Below, piece after piece: positions 16,880-25,199 of a stretch of 64,000 nt of DNA. Numbering within the stretch: position 1 is the first letter of the stretch; each line of letters begins with the position of its first letter. The notes below the pieces were generated by a model that saw only the letters and a list, made by a program, of their open reading frames with translations, did no database searches and was not told where the DNA came from. The translations under genes were made by a program, and so were the position numbers. Origin of the DNA: DASXMT01 sp963812965 (GTDB lineage Bacteria; Actinomycetota; Acidimicrobiia; Acidimicrobiales; RAAP-2); assembly GCA_963812965.1 (NCBI GenBank), contig CAWEXG010000004.1:62001-126000 (forward strand), read 5' to 3'.

Positions 16880-17905
16880 ATGGCCACGCTGTACTACGAG
16901 AAGGACGCAGATCCGAGTCTCATCGGAGGGCGAAAGGTGGCGGTGATCGGCTACGGATCACAAGGCCACGCCCATGCCCTCAACCTGTCCGAGTCGGGGG
17001 TCGACGTCCGTGTCGGCCTGCGCGAGGGGTCGGGATCGAAGCAGAAGGCCGAGGAGGCCGGTCTCCGCGTCCTGCCCGTCGACCAGGCTGCTGCCGAGGC
17101 CGACGTCATCATGATCCTGCTACCCGACACCGAGCAGGCCGCCGTCTACGCGGAGTCGATCGCCCCCAACCTGAAGCCGGGCGACGCCATCTTCTTCGCT
17201 CACGGCTTCAACATCCGGTTCGGGCTCATCACCGCTCCTGAGGGCGTCGACGTGGCCATGGTCGCCCCCAAGGGCCCCGGCCACCTGGTGCGTCGGACTT
17301 ATACCGAGGGCGGTGGCGTGCCGTCGCTCATCGCTGTCGAGGCCAATCCGTCAGGCAAGGCCCACGAGCTGGCCCTCTCCTACGCTCATGGGATCGGTGC
17401 TACCCGGGCCGGCGTCCTCGACACCACGTTCGCCGAGGAGACCGAGACCGATCTCTTCGGTGAGCAGGTGGTGCTGTGCGGCGGCCTGACCGCCCTGGTC
17501 CAGGCCGGCTACGAGACGCTGGTCGGCGCCGGCTACCAGCCCGAGTCGGCGTACTTCGAGTGCCTCCACGAGCTGAAGCTCATCGTCGACCTCATGTACG
17601 AGCAGGGGATCAGCGGCATGCGGTTCTCCGTCTCGACCACGGCCGAGTACGGCGATCTGACCCGTGGGCCGCGGGTTATCAACGAGTCGGTGCGTCAGGA
17701 GATGAGCCGGATCCTGGGCGAGATCCAGGACGGCACGTTCGCCAAGGAGTGGGTGGAGGAGAACCAGAAGGGCCTGCCCAACTTCACGGCCCTTCGCCAG
17801 AAAGGGCTCGACCATCCCATCGAACAGGTGGGCGCCGAGCTCCGGGGGATGATGCCGTTCATCAGCGCCGGCAAGCAGAAGATCCAGGATATCTCCGGCG
17901 GCTGA
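16880..17905 (+). CDS. ilvC: Ketol-acid reductoisomerase (class I)
   Basis: NADPH- and Mg2+-dependent enzyme converting acetolactate and acetohydroxybutyrate to dihydroxy-acids, the step between IlvBN and IlvD. The 341-residue length is that of the short class I form. The Rossmann motif GYGSQGHAHALNL is near residue 22, the segment FFAHGFNIRF follows, and the knotted C-terminal domain carries the metal ligands in ETDLFGEQVVLCGG and YFECLHELKLIVDLMYE. The ATG at 16880 is preferred over the TTG at 16871, which would start directly on the ribosome binding site. The gene is intact and followed by a strong hairpin. Confidence 0.97.
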   Translation: MATLYYEKDADPSLIGGRKVAVIGYGSQGHAHALNLSESGVDVRVGLREGSGSKQKAEEAGLRVLPVDQAAAEADVIMILLPDTEQAAVYAESIAPNLKPGDAIFFAHGFNIRFGLITAPEGVDVAMVAPKGPGHLVRRTYTEGGGVPSLIAVEANPSGKAHELALSYAHGIGATRAGVLDTTFAEETETDLFGEQVVLCGGLTALVQAGYETLVGAGYQPESAYFECLHELKLIVDLMYEQGISGMRFSVSTTAEYGDLTRGPRVINESVRQEMSRILGEIQDGTFAKEWVEENQKGLPNFTALRQKGLDHPIEQVGAELRGMMPFISAGKQKIQDISGG

Positions 17906-17944
17906 CCCCACTCTTGGAAGGCCAGCTCTGACGGCGGCAACCTG

Positions 17945-17991
17945 AGAGGAGCCGGGTCTGGGAGCCGGCTCCCAGAAGGGTCGGCTCCTCT
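17945..17991. terminator. Large nested inverted repeat between ilvC and serC (probable bidirectional terminator)
   Basis: AGAGGAGCCG (17945-17954) pairs with CGGCTCCTCT (17982-17991). Inside it lies a perfect 18-bp palindrome, CTGGGAGCCGGCTCCCAG (17958-17975). The element sits between two convergent genes and lacks a T-tract. Its TCCTCTGGAACC edge resembles sequences near 5645, 38740 and 40690. Confidence 0.6.
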
Positions 17992-18030
17992 GGAACCGTT
18001 GTGCCACTTCCTCTGGCACCGCCGCGCTGT

Positions 18031-19195
18031 CTACCCGGCCATCGCCCCCACCACGTGGTTGATGCACGCGCACAACGCCGCCACGTCGTCCGGGTCCACA
18101 GACGGGAACATGGCGATCCGGAGCTGGTTGCGGCCCAGCTTCCGGTAGGGCTCGGTGTCCACGATCCCGTTGGCCCGCAGGACGGCGGCCACCGTCGGCC
18201 GCGTCGATGGCGTCGATCAGGTCGATGGTCCCGATCACGTGGCTGCGGTCCACCTCCCGCTGCACGAACGGGCGTGGCGAAGTCGGAGCTGTCGGCCCAG
18301 GTGTAGAGGATCTCGGCGGACCGGGCGCTCCGTCCGGTCGCGAACGCCAGGCCTCCGTTGTCGTTGAACCACTGGATCTGGTTGTCGAGGAGGAACAGCG
18401 TGGCCAGGGCGGGAGTGTTGTAGGTCTGGTCGAGCTTCGAGTTGTCCACGGCGATGGTCAGGTCCATCGACGCCGGGACCCAGCGCCCCAAGGCGCCGAT
18501 CCGGGCGATCCGGTCCAGGGCGGCCGGGGAGAGGAGCGCCACCCACAGGCCGCCGTCGGAGCCGAAGCACTTCTGCGGGGCGAAGTAGTAGGCGTCGAAC
18601 TGGGCAGGGTCCACCGTCAGGCCCCCGGCCCCCGACGTGGCGTCGACGGCCACCAGGCCACCGCCATTCTCCGGGGGCGCACTGCACCCGTCGGACGGGT
18701 GATCGGACATCATCACGCCCGGTCGACGTCTCGTTGTGGGTCAGGGCGTAGAGGTCGACGTCGTCCCTGGCCACCGAGATCGGATGGGTACCGACCTCCG
18801 AGGTGATGATCTCGGGGTCACCCAGATGGGGTGCGGTGGCAGCGGCTGCGCCGAACTTGGACGAGAACTCGCCGAAGCTCAGGTGCTGGCTCTTCTGCTC
18901 GATGAGTCCGAACGTTGCCGCGTCCCAGAAGCACGTCGTGCCCCCGTTGCCCAGGACGACCTCGTAGCCGTCGGGGAGCGAGAACAGCTCTGCCGAGTCC
19001 GGCCCGGACGCTGCCGACCATCGACTTCACCGGTTTCTGCCGGTGGCTGGTGCCCAAGAGGTGCGGAGCCGCATCGGCCAGTGCCGAGACGGCATCCTGG
19101 CGGACCTTCGATGGTCCGGCGCCGAACCGGCCGTCGGTAGGGAGCAGGTTGTCGGGGATGCGGATGTCAGGGATGTCGGTCACGTATGCGATCAT
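18031..19195 (-). CDS. serC: Phosphoserine aminotransferase, frameshifted
   Basis: Second enzyme of serine synthesis: transamination of 3-phosphohydroxypyruvate with glutamate, PLP-dependent. The actinobacterial form is recognisable from IPDNLLPTDGRFGAGPSKVR and LLGTSHRQKPVKSMVG, then DLYALTHNETSTG, the PLP-Lys region FDAYYFAPQKCFGSDGG, and NTPALATLFLLDNQIQW. The frame is broken about four times (near 18196, 18270, 18718 and 18994), each an apparent single extra base. Removing those bases restores one protein ending CINHVVGAMAG. The start is GTG at 19183 or ATG at 19195, only 7-19 bp from the divergent aminotransferase gene. I regard the breaks as sequence errors rather than decay, since serA is intact nearby. 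Confidence 0.85.
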
Positions 19196-19202
19196 GGCAT
19201 CC

Positions 19203-20454
19203 ATGGCTCCGCAGACCGAAACCGGCTCGACCGATCCCGCTGTCGGCGCACCGGATCTCCGCCCGGATCGCCGCTGTCTCCCCGTCCGCCACGCTCGCCG
19301 TCGATGCCAAGGCGAAGGCTCTACAGGCGCTAGGCGAGAACGTGATCGGCTTCGGTGCCGGCGAGCCCGACTTCCCGACGCCGCGGCATATCGTGGAGGC
19401 CGCCGCGCGCTGCCTGCCGGGACCCGAAGACCCACAAGTACACGCCGACCGCCGGGCTGCCCGCCCTGCGGGAGGCCCTGGTGGAGAAGACCCGGCGTGA
19501 CTCGGGCCTGGAGGTCACGCCCTCCCAGATCCTGGTCACCAACGGGGGCAAGCAGGCCATCGCCCACGCCTTCGCCGTCCTGTGCGACCCCGGTGACGAG
19601 GTGCTGGTCCCTGCCCCGTACTGGACCACGTACCCGGAGGCGATCGCCCTGGCCGGTGGGGTGCCGGTGGTGATCGCCCACCGACGAGTCGAGCGGGTTC
19701 CGGGTCTCCGTCGCCCAGCTCGAGGCGGCCCGGACCCCGAGGACCAAGGTGCTCCTCTTCGTCTCGCCCTCGAACCCGACCGGCGCCGTGTACCAGCGCG
19801 AGCGAGATCGAGGCCATCGGCCGGTGGGCGGTGGAACACGGCATCTGGGTGGTCACCGACGAGATCTACGAGCACCTCACCTACGGCGGGGTCGACCACC
19901 ACTCGATGCCCGTCGTCGTTCCCGAGCTGGCTGACCGCTGCATCGTGGTCAACGGCGTGGCCAAGACCTACTGCCATGACCGGATGGCGGGTGGGGTGGC
20001 TCATCGGGCCCACCGACGTCGTGACCGCCGCCACCAACCTCCAGTCCCACGAGACGTCGAACGTGGCCAACGTCTCCCAGCGGGCTGCCCTGGCCGCGGT
20101 CTCCGGCGACCTGGCGGCCGTGGCCGAGATGCGCGACGGCCTTCGACCGCCGCCGGCGGACGATCCACCAGATGCTGAACGAGATCGACGGCGATCACCT
20201 GCCTCGAGCCCTGCGGCGCCTTCTACGCCTTCCCGTCGGTGAAAGGGCCTGCTCGGACGGGAGCTCCGATGGCAGGCGTCCTGCCGTCGAGCGCCGAGCT
20301 GGCCGAGCTGGCCATCGAGGAGGCCAAGGTGGCGGTGGTGCCCGGAGAGGCGTTCGGCGCGCCGGGCTACTTCCGGATGTCGTACGCCCTGGGCGACGAC
20401 GACCTGGTCGAGGGCGTCACCCGGCTGGCCAAGCTGTTCGGCGAAGCGAGCTGA
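19203..20454 (+). CDS. Aspartate aminotransferase-type class I aminotransferase, heavily frameshifted
   Basis: PLP-dependent fold-type I aminotransferase, most like bacterial aspartate aminotransferase. Pieces of one protein appear in successive frames: SARIAAVSPSATLAVDAKAK, then VIGFGAGEPDFPTP, KYTPTAGLPALREAL, LFVSPSNPTGAVY, VVTDEIYEHLTYGG, the PLP-lysine region NGVAKTYAMTGWRVGWLIGP, and EAFGAPGYFRMSYALGDDD at the end. At least seven single-base insertions (near 19246, 19420, 19678, 19800, 19972, 20139 and 20192) and probably three more at 20230-20290 separate them. This is the densest indel patch in the window. It lies upstream of serA on the same strand. The reconstructed protein has all catalytic parts. 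Confidence 0.8.
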
Positions 20455-20559
20455 GGCCAGGGTCGGGCAGTTCAGGCAGCGTCCCAGATCTCAAGCGCGC
20501 CAGGAGTCCTGATCGCACCATCCGCGCTCTGGGGCACGCGCCCGAGAGGAAGGAACACC

Positions 20560-22125
20560 ATGGGTAGGGTGCTCGTCACCGAGAAGTTGGCCCAACGAGG
20601 CCTCGATCTGCTGGCCGATGCCGGCCACGAGGTGGACGTGCAGCTCGGACTGTCGCCCGAGGAGCTGGTCGCCGCCATCGCCGGCGCCAACGCCCTGATC
20701 ATCCGTTCGGCCACCACGGTCACCCCCGAGGTGCTGGCCGCCGGGACCGACCTGGTCGTGGTGGGACGAGCCGGCATCGGGCTCGACAACGTGGACGTCG
20801 CCGCGGCCACCGACCGCGGTGTCATGGTGGTGAACGCTCCCCAGTCGAACATCCTGTCCGCTGCCGAGCAGGCCATGGCCCTGCTGTTGGCCCAGGCTCG
20901 CAACATCCCCCAGGCCCACGCCGCCCTGGTGGCCGGGAAGTGGGAGCGTTCCAAGTGGGAGGGCGTGGAGCTGCACGGGAAGACGCTCGGCGTGGTCGGC
21001 CTGGGCAGGGTCGGAGCGCTCGTGGCCCAGCGGGCGCTGGCCTTCGGGATGCGCCTCGTCGCCTACGACCCCTTCGTCTCGGCCGACCGGGCCAGGCACA
21101 TGGGGGTGGAGCTCATGGGTATCGAGGAGCTGGTGGCCGAGTCGGACTTCGTCACCATCCACCTGCCGAAGAAGCCGGAGACCCTCGGCCTCTTCGGACG
21201 TGACCTGCTGGCCAAGGCCAAGCCGGGACTGCGCATCATCAACACCGCCCGGGGCGGGATCGTCGACGAGGACGCGCTGGCCGAGGCCATCAAGGACGGC
21301 CAGGTGCAAGGCGCAGGGCTCGACGTGTTCGCCAAGGAGCCGACCACGGAGTCGCCGCTCTTCGAGCTGCCGTCGGTGGTGGTGGCCCCCCACCTCGGCG
21401 CGTCGACGGCCGAGGCCCAGGACAAGGCGGGCGTGACCATCGCCGAGCAGGTCATCCTGGCCCTCAACGGCGACTTCGTCCCCTACGCCGTCAACGTGTC
21501 GGCCACCGATGTGTCCGAGACGGTGCGACCGTTCATGGGGCTGGCCGAGCAGTTGGGCCGGATCTTCGCCTGCCTCAACGACGGGCTGCCCGATGCCCTG
21601 GACATCGAGTACCAAGGCGGCCTGGCCGGAGCCGGGACCGGGATCCTCACCCTCTCCGTCTTGAAGGGCATCTTCGCTGCTGGGACCGAGGAGCCGGTGT
21701 CGTACGTGAACGCACCGCAGCTGGCTGCTGAGCGAGGGCTGGTGATCCGGGAGACGTCGACGGTCACCGCCCACGACTACGTCAACCTCGTCACCTTGCG
21801 GGGCGGTGACCACTCGGTGGCTGGAACGCTCACTGGCCCCCGTACCGAACCTCGGTTGGTGATGGTGGACGATCACACGGTCGAGGTGCCACCCGCTCCC
21901 AACATGTTGGTGGTTCGCAACGACGACCGTGCCGGGATGATCGGTTTGGTCGGCACCGTGCTCGGGGAGGCCGATGTGTCCATCTCGTCGATGGCGGTCG
22001 GCCCGTCTGCCACCGGCAACACAGCGCTGATGGTGTTCTCGACGGACCGCCTGGCGCCCGACGACGTCCTCAGCCGACTACGTGCCGCCCCCGGCATCAG
22101 CGACGTTCACACCATCCAGCTGTAG
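20560..22125 (+). CDS. serA: D-3-phosphoglycerate dehydrogenase
   Basis: First committed enzyme of serine synthesis, oxidising 3-phosphoglycerate with NAD+. The 521-residue protein is the long type with an intervening ASB domain and a C-terminal ACT domain. The NAD-binding motif is LGVVGLGRVGALVAQRA (about residues 143-159), the catalytic Arg lies in NTARGGIVDEDAL, and the Glu/His pair is in DVFAKEP and APHLGAST. The ACT domain is RNDDRAGMIGLVGTVLGEAD. A good ribosome binding site, GAGAGGAAGG, precedes the ATG. Its last 48 bases overlap the end of the convergent hipA gene. The gene is intact. Confidence 0.97.
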   Translation: MGRVLVTEKLAQRGLDLLADAGHEVDVQLGLSPEELVAAIAGANALIIRSATTVTPEVLAAGTDLVVVGRAGIGLDNVDVAAATDRGVMVVNAPQSNILSAAEQAMALLLAQARNIPQAHAALVAGKWERSKWEGVELHGKTLGVVGLGRVGALVAQRALAFGMRLVAYDPFVSADRARHMGVELMGIEELVAESDFVTIHLPKKPETLGLFGRDLLAKAKPGLRIINTARGGIVDEDALAEAIKDGQVQGAGLDVFAKEPTTESPLFELPSVVVAPHLGASTAEAQDKAGVTIAEQVILALNGDFVPYAVNVSATDVSETVRPFMGLAEQLGRIFACLNDGLPDALDIEYQGGLAGAGTGILTLSVLKGIFAAGTEEPVSYVNAPQLAAERGLVIRETSTVTAHDYVNLVTLRGGDHSVAGTLTGPRTEPRLVMVDDHTVEVPPAPNMLVVRNDDRAGMIGLVGTVLGEADVSISSMAVGPSATGNTALMVFSTDRLAPDDVLSRLRAAPGISDVHTIQL

Positions 22126-23400
22126 ATCGAGCACCCGGAGGCACCGTGAGGCCCGGTCGGCGATCAGGTCGACGAGCCTGCCTGGCAGAGGCCGATCGAG
22201 CATCTTGACGTCCGGCACGTTGGCTGCCTCGGCAAACGCGTCGGCAACGACGGAGGCCAGCTCGCGTACCCGGGCCGCCAGCCGGTCGGGGTCGATGCCG
22301 AGGTCCCGGGCCGCCGCCGGCCAGGTGTTGCGCTGAGGGAAGACCCGATAGTCACCGCCGATCTTCATGGCGAGCCGGAGCTTCTTCTCGTGGGTACCGT
22401 ACGGCAGTGCCGAGGCCACGTCATACAGAGGGGCAAGGCGAGCCTGCTTGTCGGCGAGCAGGACTGAATAGTTCTTGGCGTGGGCGTCTGTGCCACCGAT
22501 GAGCCAGTTCCAGATCAGGGCATCAGCGAACTGCCAGATGGCGGAGTCGGCGATCCGAGGTGGCAAGGCTCGTCGCAGAAGCCCGGCGATGTCCGAGGGG
22601 GTCGGGCCACCTTCGTTCTGGTACTTGCGAGACGGGGGGACTCCCAGGGCCTGACACATATCCTCCTGATGCACCCGCACGATCCGGTCGGTCCGCAGGA
22701 TCCGGTCATAACGGTCGACGACCACGGCCGATTCGTCCCCGAACCGCGCCACTCTGGTACGGACGGCGAGGAGTCCGGCACGTCGAGCCGCATCGAGACA
22801 CAGGTGCTCGTTGAGATCGTGATCGTCGAAGCCAGATACCGCTGGCTTGAGGATGTGGGTGGTGGGGATCGATCCGGATGGAACGCCCCATCGACCGTCT
22901 TGGAGGAGCAGTGCTGTCTTCGCCTGGGCCCCGGCCAGGCTGAACTGACCGGTAAAGGAACGTCCCAGCCATGCCGTGGAGTCCTCCCGCAGATCACGTA
23001 AGCGCTGGGCGACCTCGTCATCGGTCAGCCATCGGACGTCGCCGGTTCGGGTGAGGACGCGGTCGAGCTGATCCGGTGGTGTGAAACGCACGGCTCCGGC
23101 GCAGTCCTCGCCGATCGGTGAGGCAAGGAGCGTGAACGGTGATGAGGCAGAGACGTGGAACTCTCGCGCCCAACGGCTAAGAACAGCCTCGTTGTCCGGC
23201 AGAAGACCCCAGAGCCACGGGGTGATGACGTGGTCGAGATGTGACGGAACCTGGGTAGGCATGGACAGTGACAGCGGCGTCGGATTCGAGTGCTTTCGGT
23301 AGTTGTCGTCGTACTCGAAGCGCAGCCGTTCTCCGCGGGGAGCGCGCGTAATGGTCCCAGCGACGGTGTCGCCGAGAAGGACGATGAGCGTGTCGGTCAT
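22078..23400 (-). CDS. hipA: HipA-family Ser/Thr kinase toxin
   Basis: Type II toxin of the HipA kinase family, which in other bacteria phosphorylates targets such as glutamyl-tRNA synthetase and induces dormancy. The protein has 440 residues, the normal length. The autophosphorylated serine of the P-loop is Ser154 in FSLAGAQAKTAL, the ATP lysine is Lys185 in HILKP, the catalytic Asp and Asn are in GGTDAHAKN (305 and 310), and the metal Asp is Asp327 in PLYDVAS. All key residues are present, so it should be active. It overlaps hipB by 4 bp, and its 3' end runs 48 bp into the end of serA on the opposite strand. Confidence 0.93.
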   Translation of the reverse strand: MTDTLIVLLGDTVAGTITRAPRGERLRFEYDDNYRKHSNPTPLSLSMPTQVPSHLDHVITPWLWGLLPDNEAVLSRWAREFHVSASSPFTLLASPIGEDCAGAVRFTPPDQLDRVLTRTGDVRWLTDDEVAQRLRDLREDSTAWLGRSFTGQFSLAGAQAKTALLLQDGRWGVPSGSIPTTHILKPAVSGFDDHDLNEHLCLDAARRAGLLAVRTRVARFGDESAVVVDRYDRILRTDRIVRVHQEDMCQALGVPPSRKYQNEGGPTPSDIAGLLRRALPPRIADSAIWQFADALIWNWLIGGTDAHAKNYSVLLADKQARLAPLYDVASALPYGTHEKKLRLAMKIGGDYRVFPQRNTWPAAARDLGIDPDRLAARVRELASVVADAFAEAANVPDVKMLDRPLPGRLVDLIADRASRCLRVLDLQLDGVNVADAGGGT

Positions 23401-23678
23401 CGGTCCCGGTACTCTTCCAGGAGGGCGTCAAGGTCGACCAACGCCGTGACGGAATCTCCACCGTCCGCATCGATGATTTCGAGTTGCATGGAGAGGTCCA
23501 GAGCATCCAGGAGGCGGATGATCAAGCCGAGTTCGGCGGTCGGCTTACCGGTCTCGATCTTGCTCAGCCAAGGTCGCGAGACGCCGGCCCGGACTGCCAG
23601 GTCGGCCTGACTCAGGCCCAGACTGATTCGGCGCCCCCGGACTACGGCGGCCAGGTCCTGAACAGAGATGATTCTCAT
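23397..23678 (-). CDS. hipB: HipB-type antitoxin, XRE-family repressor
   Basis: Antitoxin and autorepressor of the hipBA operon. The 93-residue protein has a Cro/C1-type helix-turn-helix at about residues 13-66: RGRRISLGLSQADLAVRAGV followed by SRPWLSKIETGKPTAEL. A short acidic C-terminal tail, ALVDLDALLEEYRDR, is the usual unstructured, protease-sensitive part. The stop overlaps the hipA start (ATGA), ensuring coupled synthesis with antitoxin first. Upstream lies a promoter embedded in four regularly spaced palindromes that are the obvious candidate HipB operators. Confidence 0.92.
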   Translation of the reverse strand: MRIISVQDLAAVVRGRRISLGLSQADLAVRAGVSRPWLSKIETGKPTAELGLIIRLLDALDLSMQLEIIDADGGDSVTALVDLDALLEEYRDR

Positions 23679-23713
23679 GGCGCCCTTTCCTACGTATGCC
23701 GACCCAGCTTTTC

Positions 23714-23812
23714 TGTAGCCGTACGGCTACAAGTATATCATGTAGCCGTACGGTTACAAGTGATTCCTGTAGCCATACGTTTACAAAAACACGATGTAAA
23801 CGAACGGCTACA
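23714..23812. promoter_or_regulatory. Four-copy palindromic operator array upstream of hipBA, 27-bp period
   Basis: Four 18-bp palindromes start exactly 27 bp apart at 23714, 23741, 23768 and 23795. Copy 1, TGTAGCCGTACGGCTACA, is a perfect palindrome. Copy 2 (TGTAGCCGTACGGTTACA), copy 3 (TGTAGCCATACGTTTACA) and copy 4 (TGTAAACGAACGGCTACA) are degenerate, worsening away from hipB, while the outer TGTA/TACA arms are invariant. Nine-base AT-rich spacers separate them. The array overlaps the hipBA promoter. HipB-type proteins bind spaced palindromes cooperatively, so autoregulation is the likely role. Confidence 0.85.
23732..23759 (-). promoter_or_regulatory. hipBA promoter inside the operator array
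   Basis: On the minus strand a -35-like TTGTAA (23759-23754) and a -10 TATACT (23737-23732) are separated by 16 bp. The -35 lies within palindrome 2, and palindrome 1 begins just downstream of the -10. Bound repressor on either copy would block the polymerase. Confidence 0.6.
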
Positions 23813-23989
23813 AGCACCGAGCGACGACTCGGGTGGGAGCCCAGCCAGAGGCGGGTCGATGCCCGGTTAACAGGCCGGTTTGGTCCTACAAGAGGCCAAC
23901 GACGTCGTCGCCAGGTCGGGATCGTTCAGGCCGCGAACAGATCGGCGATGGTCCTCGGCGGTGAGGGCTTTGGCGAGGAGCCCTTGTCG

Positions 23990-24148
23990 TCAGCCGGGTG
24001 CGACAGGTACGGGCGGCCAGGTGTCGCCGCCGATCCCGGGGAACAGCCCGGAGTCGTTCCCGGTCACACCGTTCCGGCTGCTGATCACCTTGGCCACCAC
24101 CCCTACGCCGACAGCAACGAGCGCGAGGAACGCGAACTTCTTCACCAT
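23990..24148 (-). CDS. Small single-pass membrane protein (52 residues)
   Basis: Short gene below usual calling thresholds. The product begins MVKKFAFLALVAVGVGVVAK, a Lys-flanked hydrophobic helix, followed by a polar Gly/Pro-rich tail ending WPPVPVAPG. It resembles in layout the small N-terminally anchored proteins common in actinobacteria (for example DLW-39-like), but I cannot assign it. Support for reality comes from a TAGGGT hexamer exactly 6 nt before the ATG, the leaderless pattern seen elsewhere here. It sits between two toxin-antitoxin loci, so a small membrane toxin is possible but unproven. Confidence 0.6.
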   Translation of the reverse strand: MVKKFAFLALVAVGVGVVAKVISSRNGVTGNDSGLFPGIGGDTWPPVPVAPG

Positions 24149-24154
24149 CACCAC

Positions 24155-24160
24155 ACCCTA
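24155..24160 (-). promoter_or_regulatory. -10 element of leaderless small membrane protein gene
   Basis: TAGGGT on the minus strand, 6 nt before the ATG at 24148. Confidence 0.4.
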
Positions 24161-24520
24161 CGACGATCGGCGACCATCTCGGGCCTGATTGGTTGTTGCC
24201 GGGCCGTGGTCAACGAGCAAGCCCACTGCTTCGACCACTTGTGTGGCAATGGCGACCATAACCGTCGCCTCGGCCGAGTCAACTGCTGGTAGGTCAGCTG
24301 CATACCGGCCGTTGACGACCCAGGGATCCAAAGTATCAAGGTCGTCTTCATCCAAACCCGGTCGAGCGGCGTCGGGATACGAAGCGAGAAGCCTGGTGAG
24401 GCCGTGAATCTTCGGGAACTGCTGGTTTGTCGAGATCAGACCCGCCTTGAGCGCCTTCTCTGCGGCCTGTTGCGAGAGAAAGCACGCGATTCGGGGCGTA
24501 ACGTCCTCCATGCCAAGCAT
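24158..24520 (-). CDS. HEPN-domain protein of a MNT/HEPN pair
   Basis: HEPN-domain protein, 120 residues from the first ATG. Pairs with the upstream nucleotidyltransferase as a toxin-antitoxin-like module in which the transferase usually neutralises the HEPN partner. Family landmarks are FLSQQAAEKALKAGLI and FPKIHGLTRLLAS, the helix-pair core of HEPN proteins. The normal first helix (WYRLAQEDLAAARA) is encoded directly upstream in the same frame, but without a start codon. It begins after the in-frame UGA that ends the nucleotidyltransferase. So either the annotated ATG gives a truncated protein or initiation is non-canonical. It ends a few bases from the small membrane-protein gene. Confidence 0.75.
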   Translation of the reverse strand: MLGMEDVTPRIACFLSQQAAEKALKAGLISTNQQFPKIHGLTRLLASYPDAARPGLDEDDLDTLDPWVVNGRYAADLPAVDSAEATVMVAIATQVVEAVGLLVDHGPATTNQARDGRRSS

Positions 24521-24580
24521 GGCACGAGCCGCGGCCAGATCTTCCTGTGCGAGGCGGTACCAGCGGTTGGCTGGTGAGAG

Positions 24581-24964
24581 TCAGGCAGCGGATTGCCGCT
24601 CATAGACGACAACATCATGATTGGCGGGTTCGTACTCGGTCGTCCCGATCACCGACCGGTTTCGCTCAAAGTCTGCAGTGCTCGTAACGAGCAGATCCCT
24701 TGGGATGTCGAGATCTCGGGTGGAGCGTCGTAGCGCCACCATTAGCTCGCGCCGCCGATCGGGAGGGGCCTCGTCCAATACCACGAGCAGATCCAGGTCG
24801 GAATCGGGTCCGTCGGTGCCGTCGGCAACCGACCCGAACAGGATCACCTTGGTGGGCTGAAACCGTTCGACGATCAGCGCGGTGACGTCGTCTACCCACT
24901 CGCGAAGAGGCCGGCCGCCCCACGACGACTTGCCATTTCGCACCTCGTAGGTCAACGCCTGCAC
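24581..24964 (-). CDS. Minimal nucleotidyltransferase (MNT) of a MNT/HEPN pair
   Basis: Nucleotidyltransferase of the polymerase-beta superfamily, 127 residues. It likely modifies the HEPN partner by nucleotide transfer or acts as its antitoxin. The signature is FGSVADGTDGPDSDLDLLVV, with the GS pair at residues 44-45 and the catalytic aspartates at 56 and 58. The C-terminal part carries the third strand around RDLDIPRDLLVTS. The GTG start at 24964 follows an AT-containing segment. The HEPN frame continues directly after its stop codon, indicating tight coupling. Together with hipBA this forms a small defence or stress island between serA and the MMPL gene. Confidence 0.85.
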   Translation of the reverse strand: MQALTYEVRNGKSSWGGRPLREWVDDVTALIVERFQPTKVILFGSVADGTDGPDSDLDLLVVLDEAPPDRRRELMVALRRSTRDLDIPRDLLVTSTADFERNRSVIGTTEYEPANHDVVVYERQSAA

Positions 24965-25199
24965 CCCTCTATGATGCCTTACCAGGGACGGGAGGCGTGA
25001 TTTATACCGCTAGTGCGGGTGTCTACAACGATGCGCATGACACTCTCCGGGTTTTTCTCATTACAATTTTCTGACTGAATAGCGTTACATTCTCCCGGTT
25101 GACGTAGCGTCGCTGAGGGGTGTTCGCATCCGCCGCGGAGATGGACAATTTCGTCATTGCCCACGCTGGCGGCCACGCAGGTCAGTCGGTTCGAGCGGG

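Noticed and set aside
23714..23812. Regular 18-bp repeats with 9-bp spacers as a mini CRISPR array
   Set aside because: Units are palindromes of 18 bp with 9-bp spacers, they overlap a good promoter, and they diverge in sequence. No cas genes are present. An operator array is the better reading.
23820..23989. Coding continuation downstream of the 52-residue membrane protein on the minus strand
   Set aside because: A short in-frame stretch looks protein-like but has no start codon and no frame compatible with the upstream gene without an indel; not enough to call.
24581..24583. Selenocysteine at the UGA between MNT and HEPN
   Set aside because: No selenocysteine insertion element is evident after the UGA, and neither family is known to use selenium.
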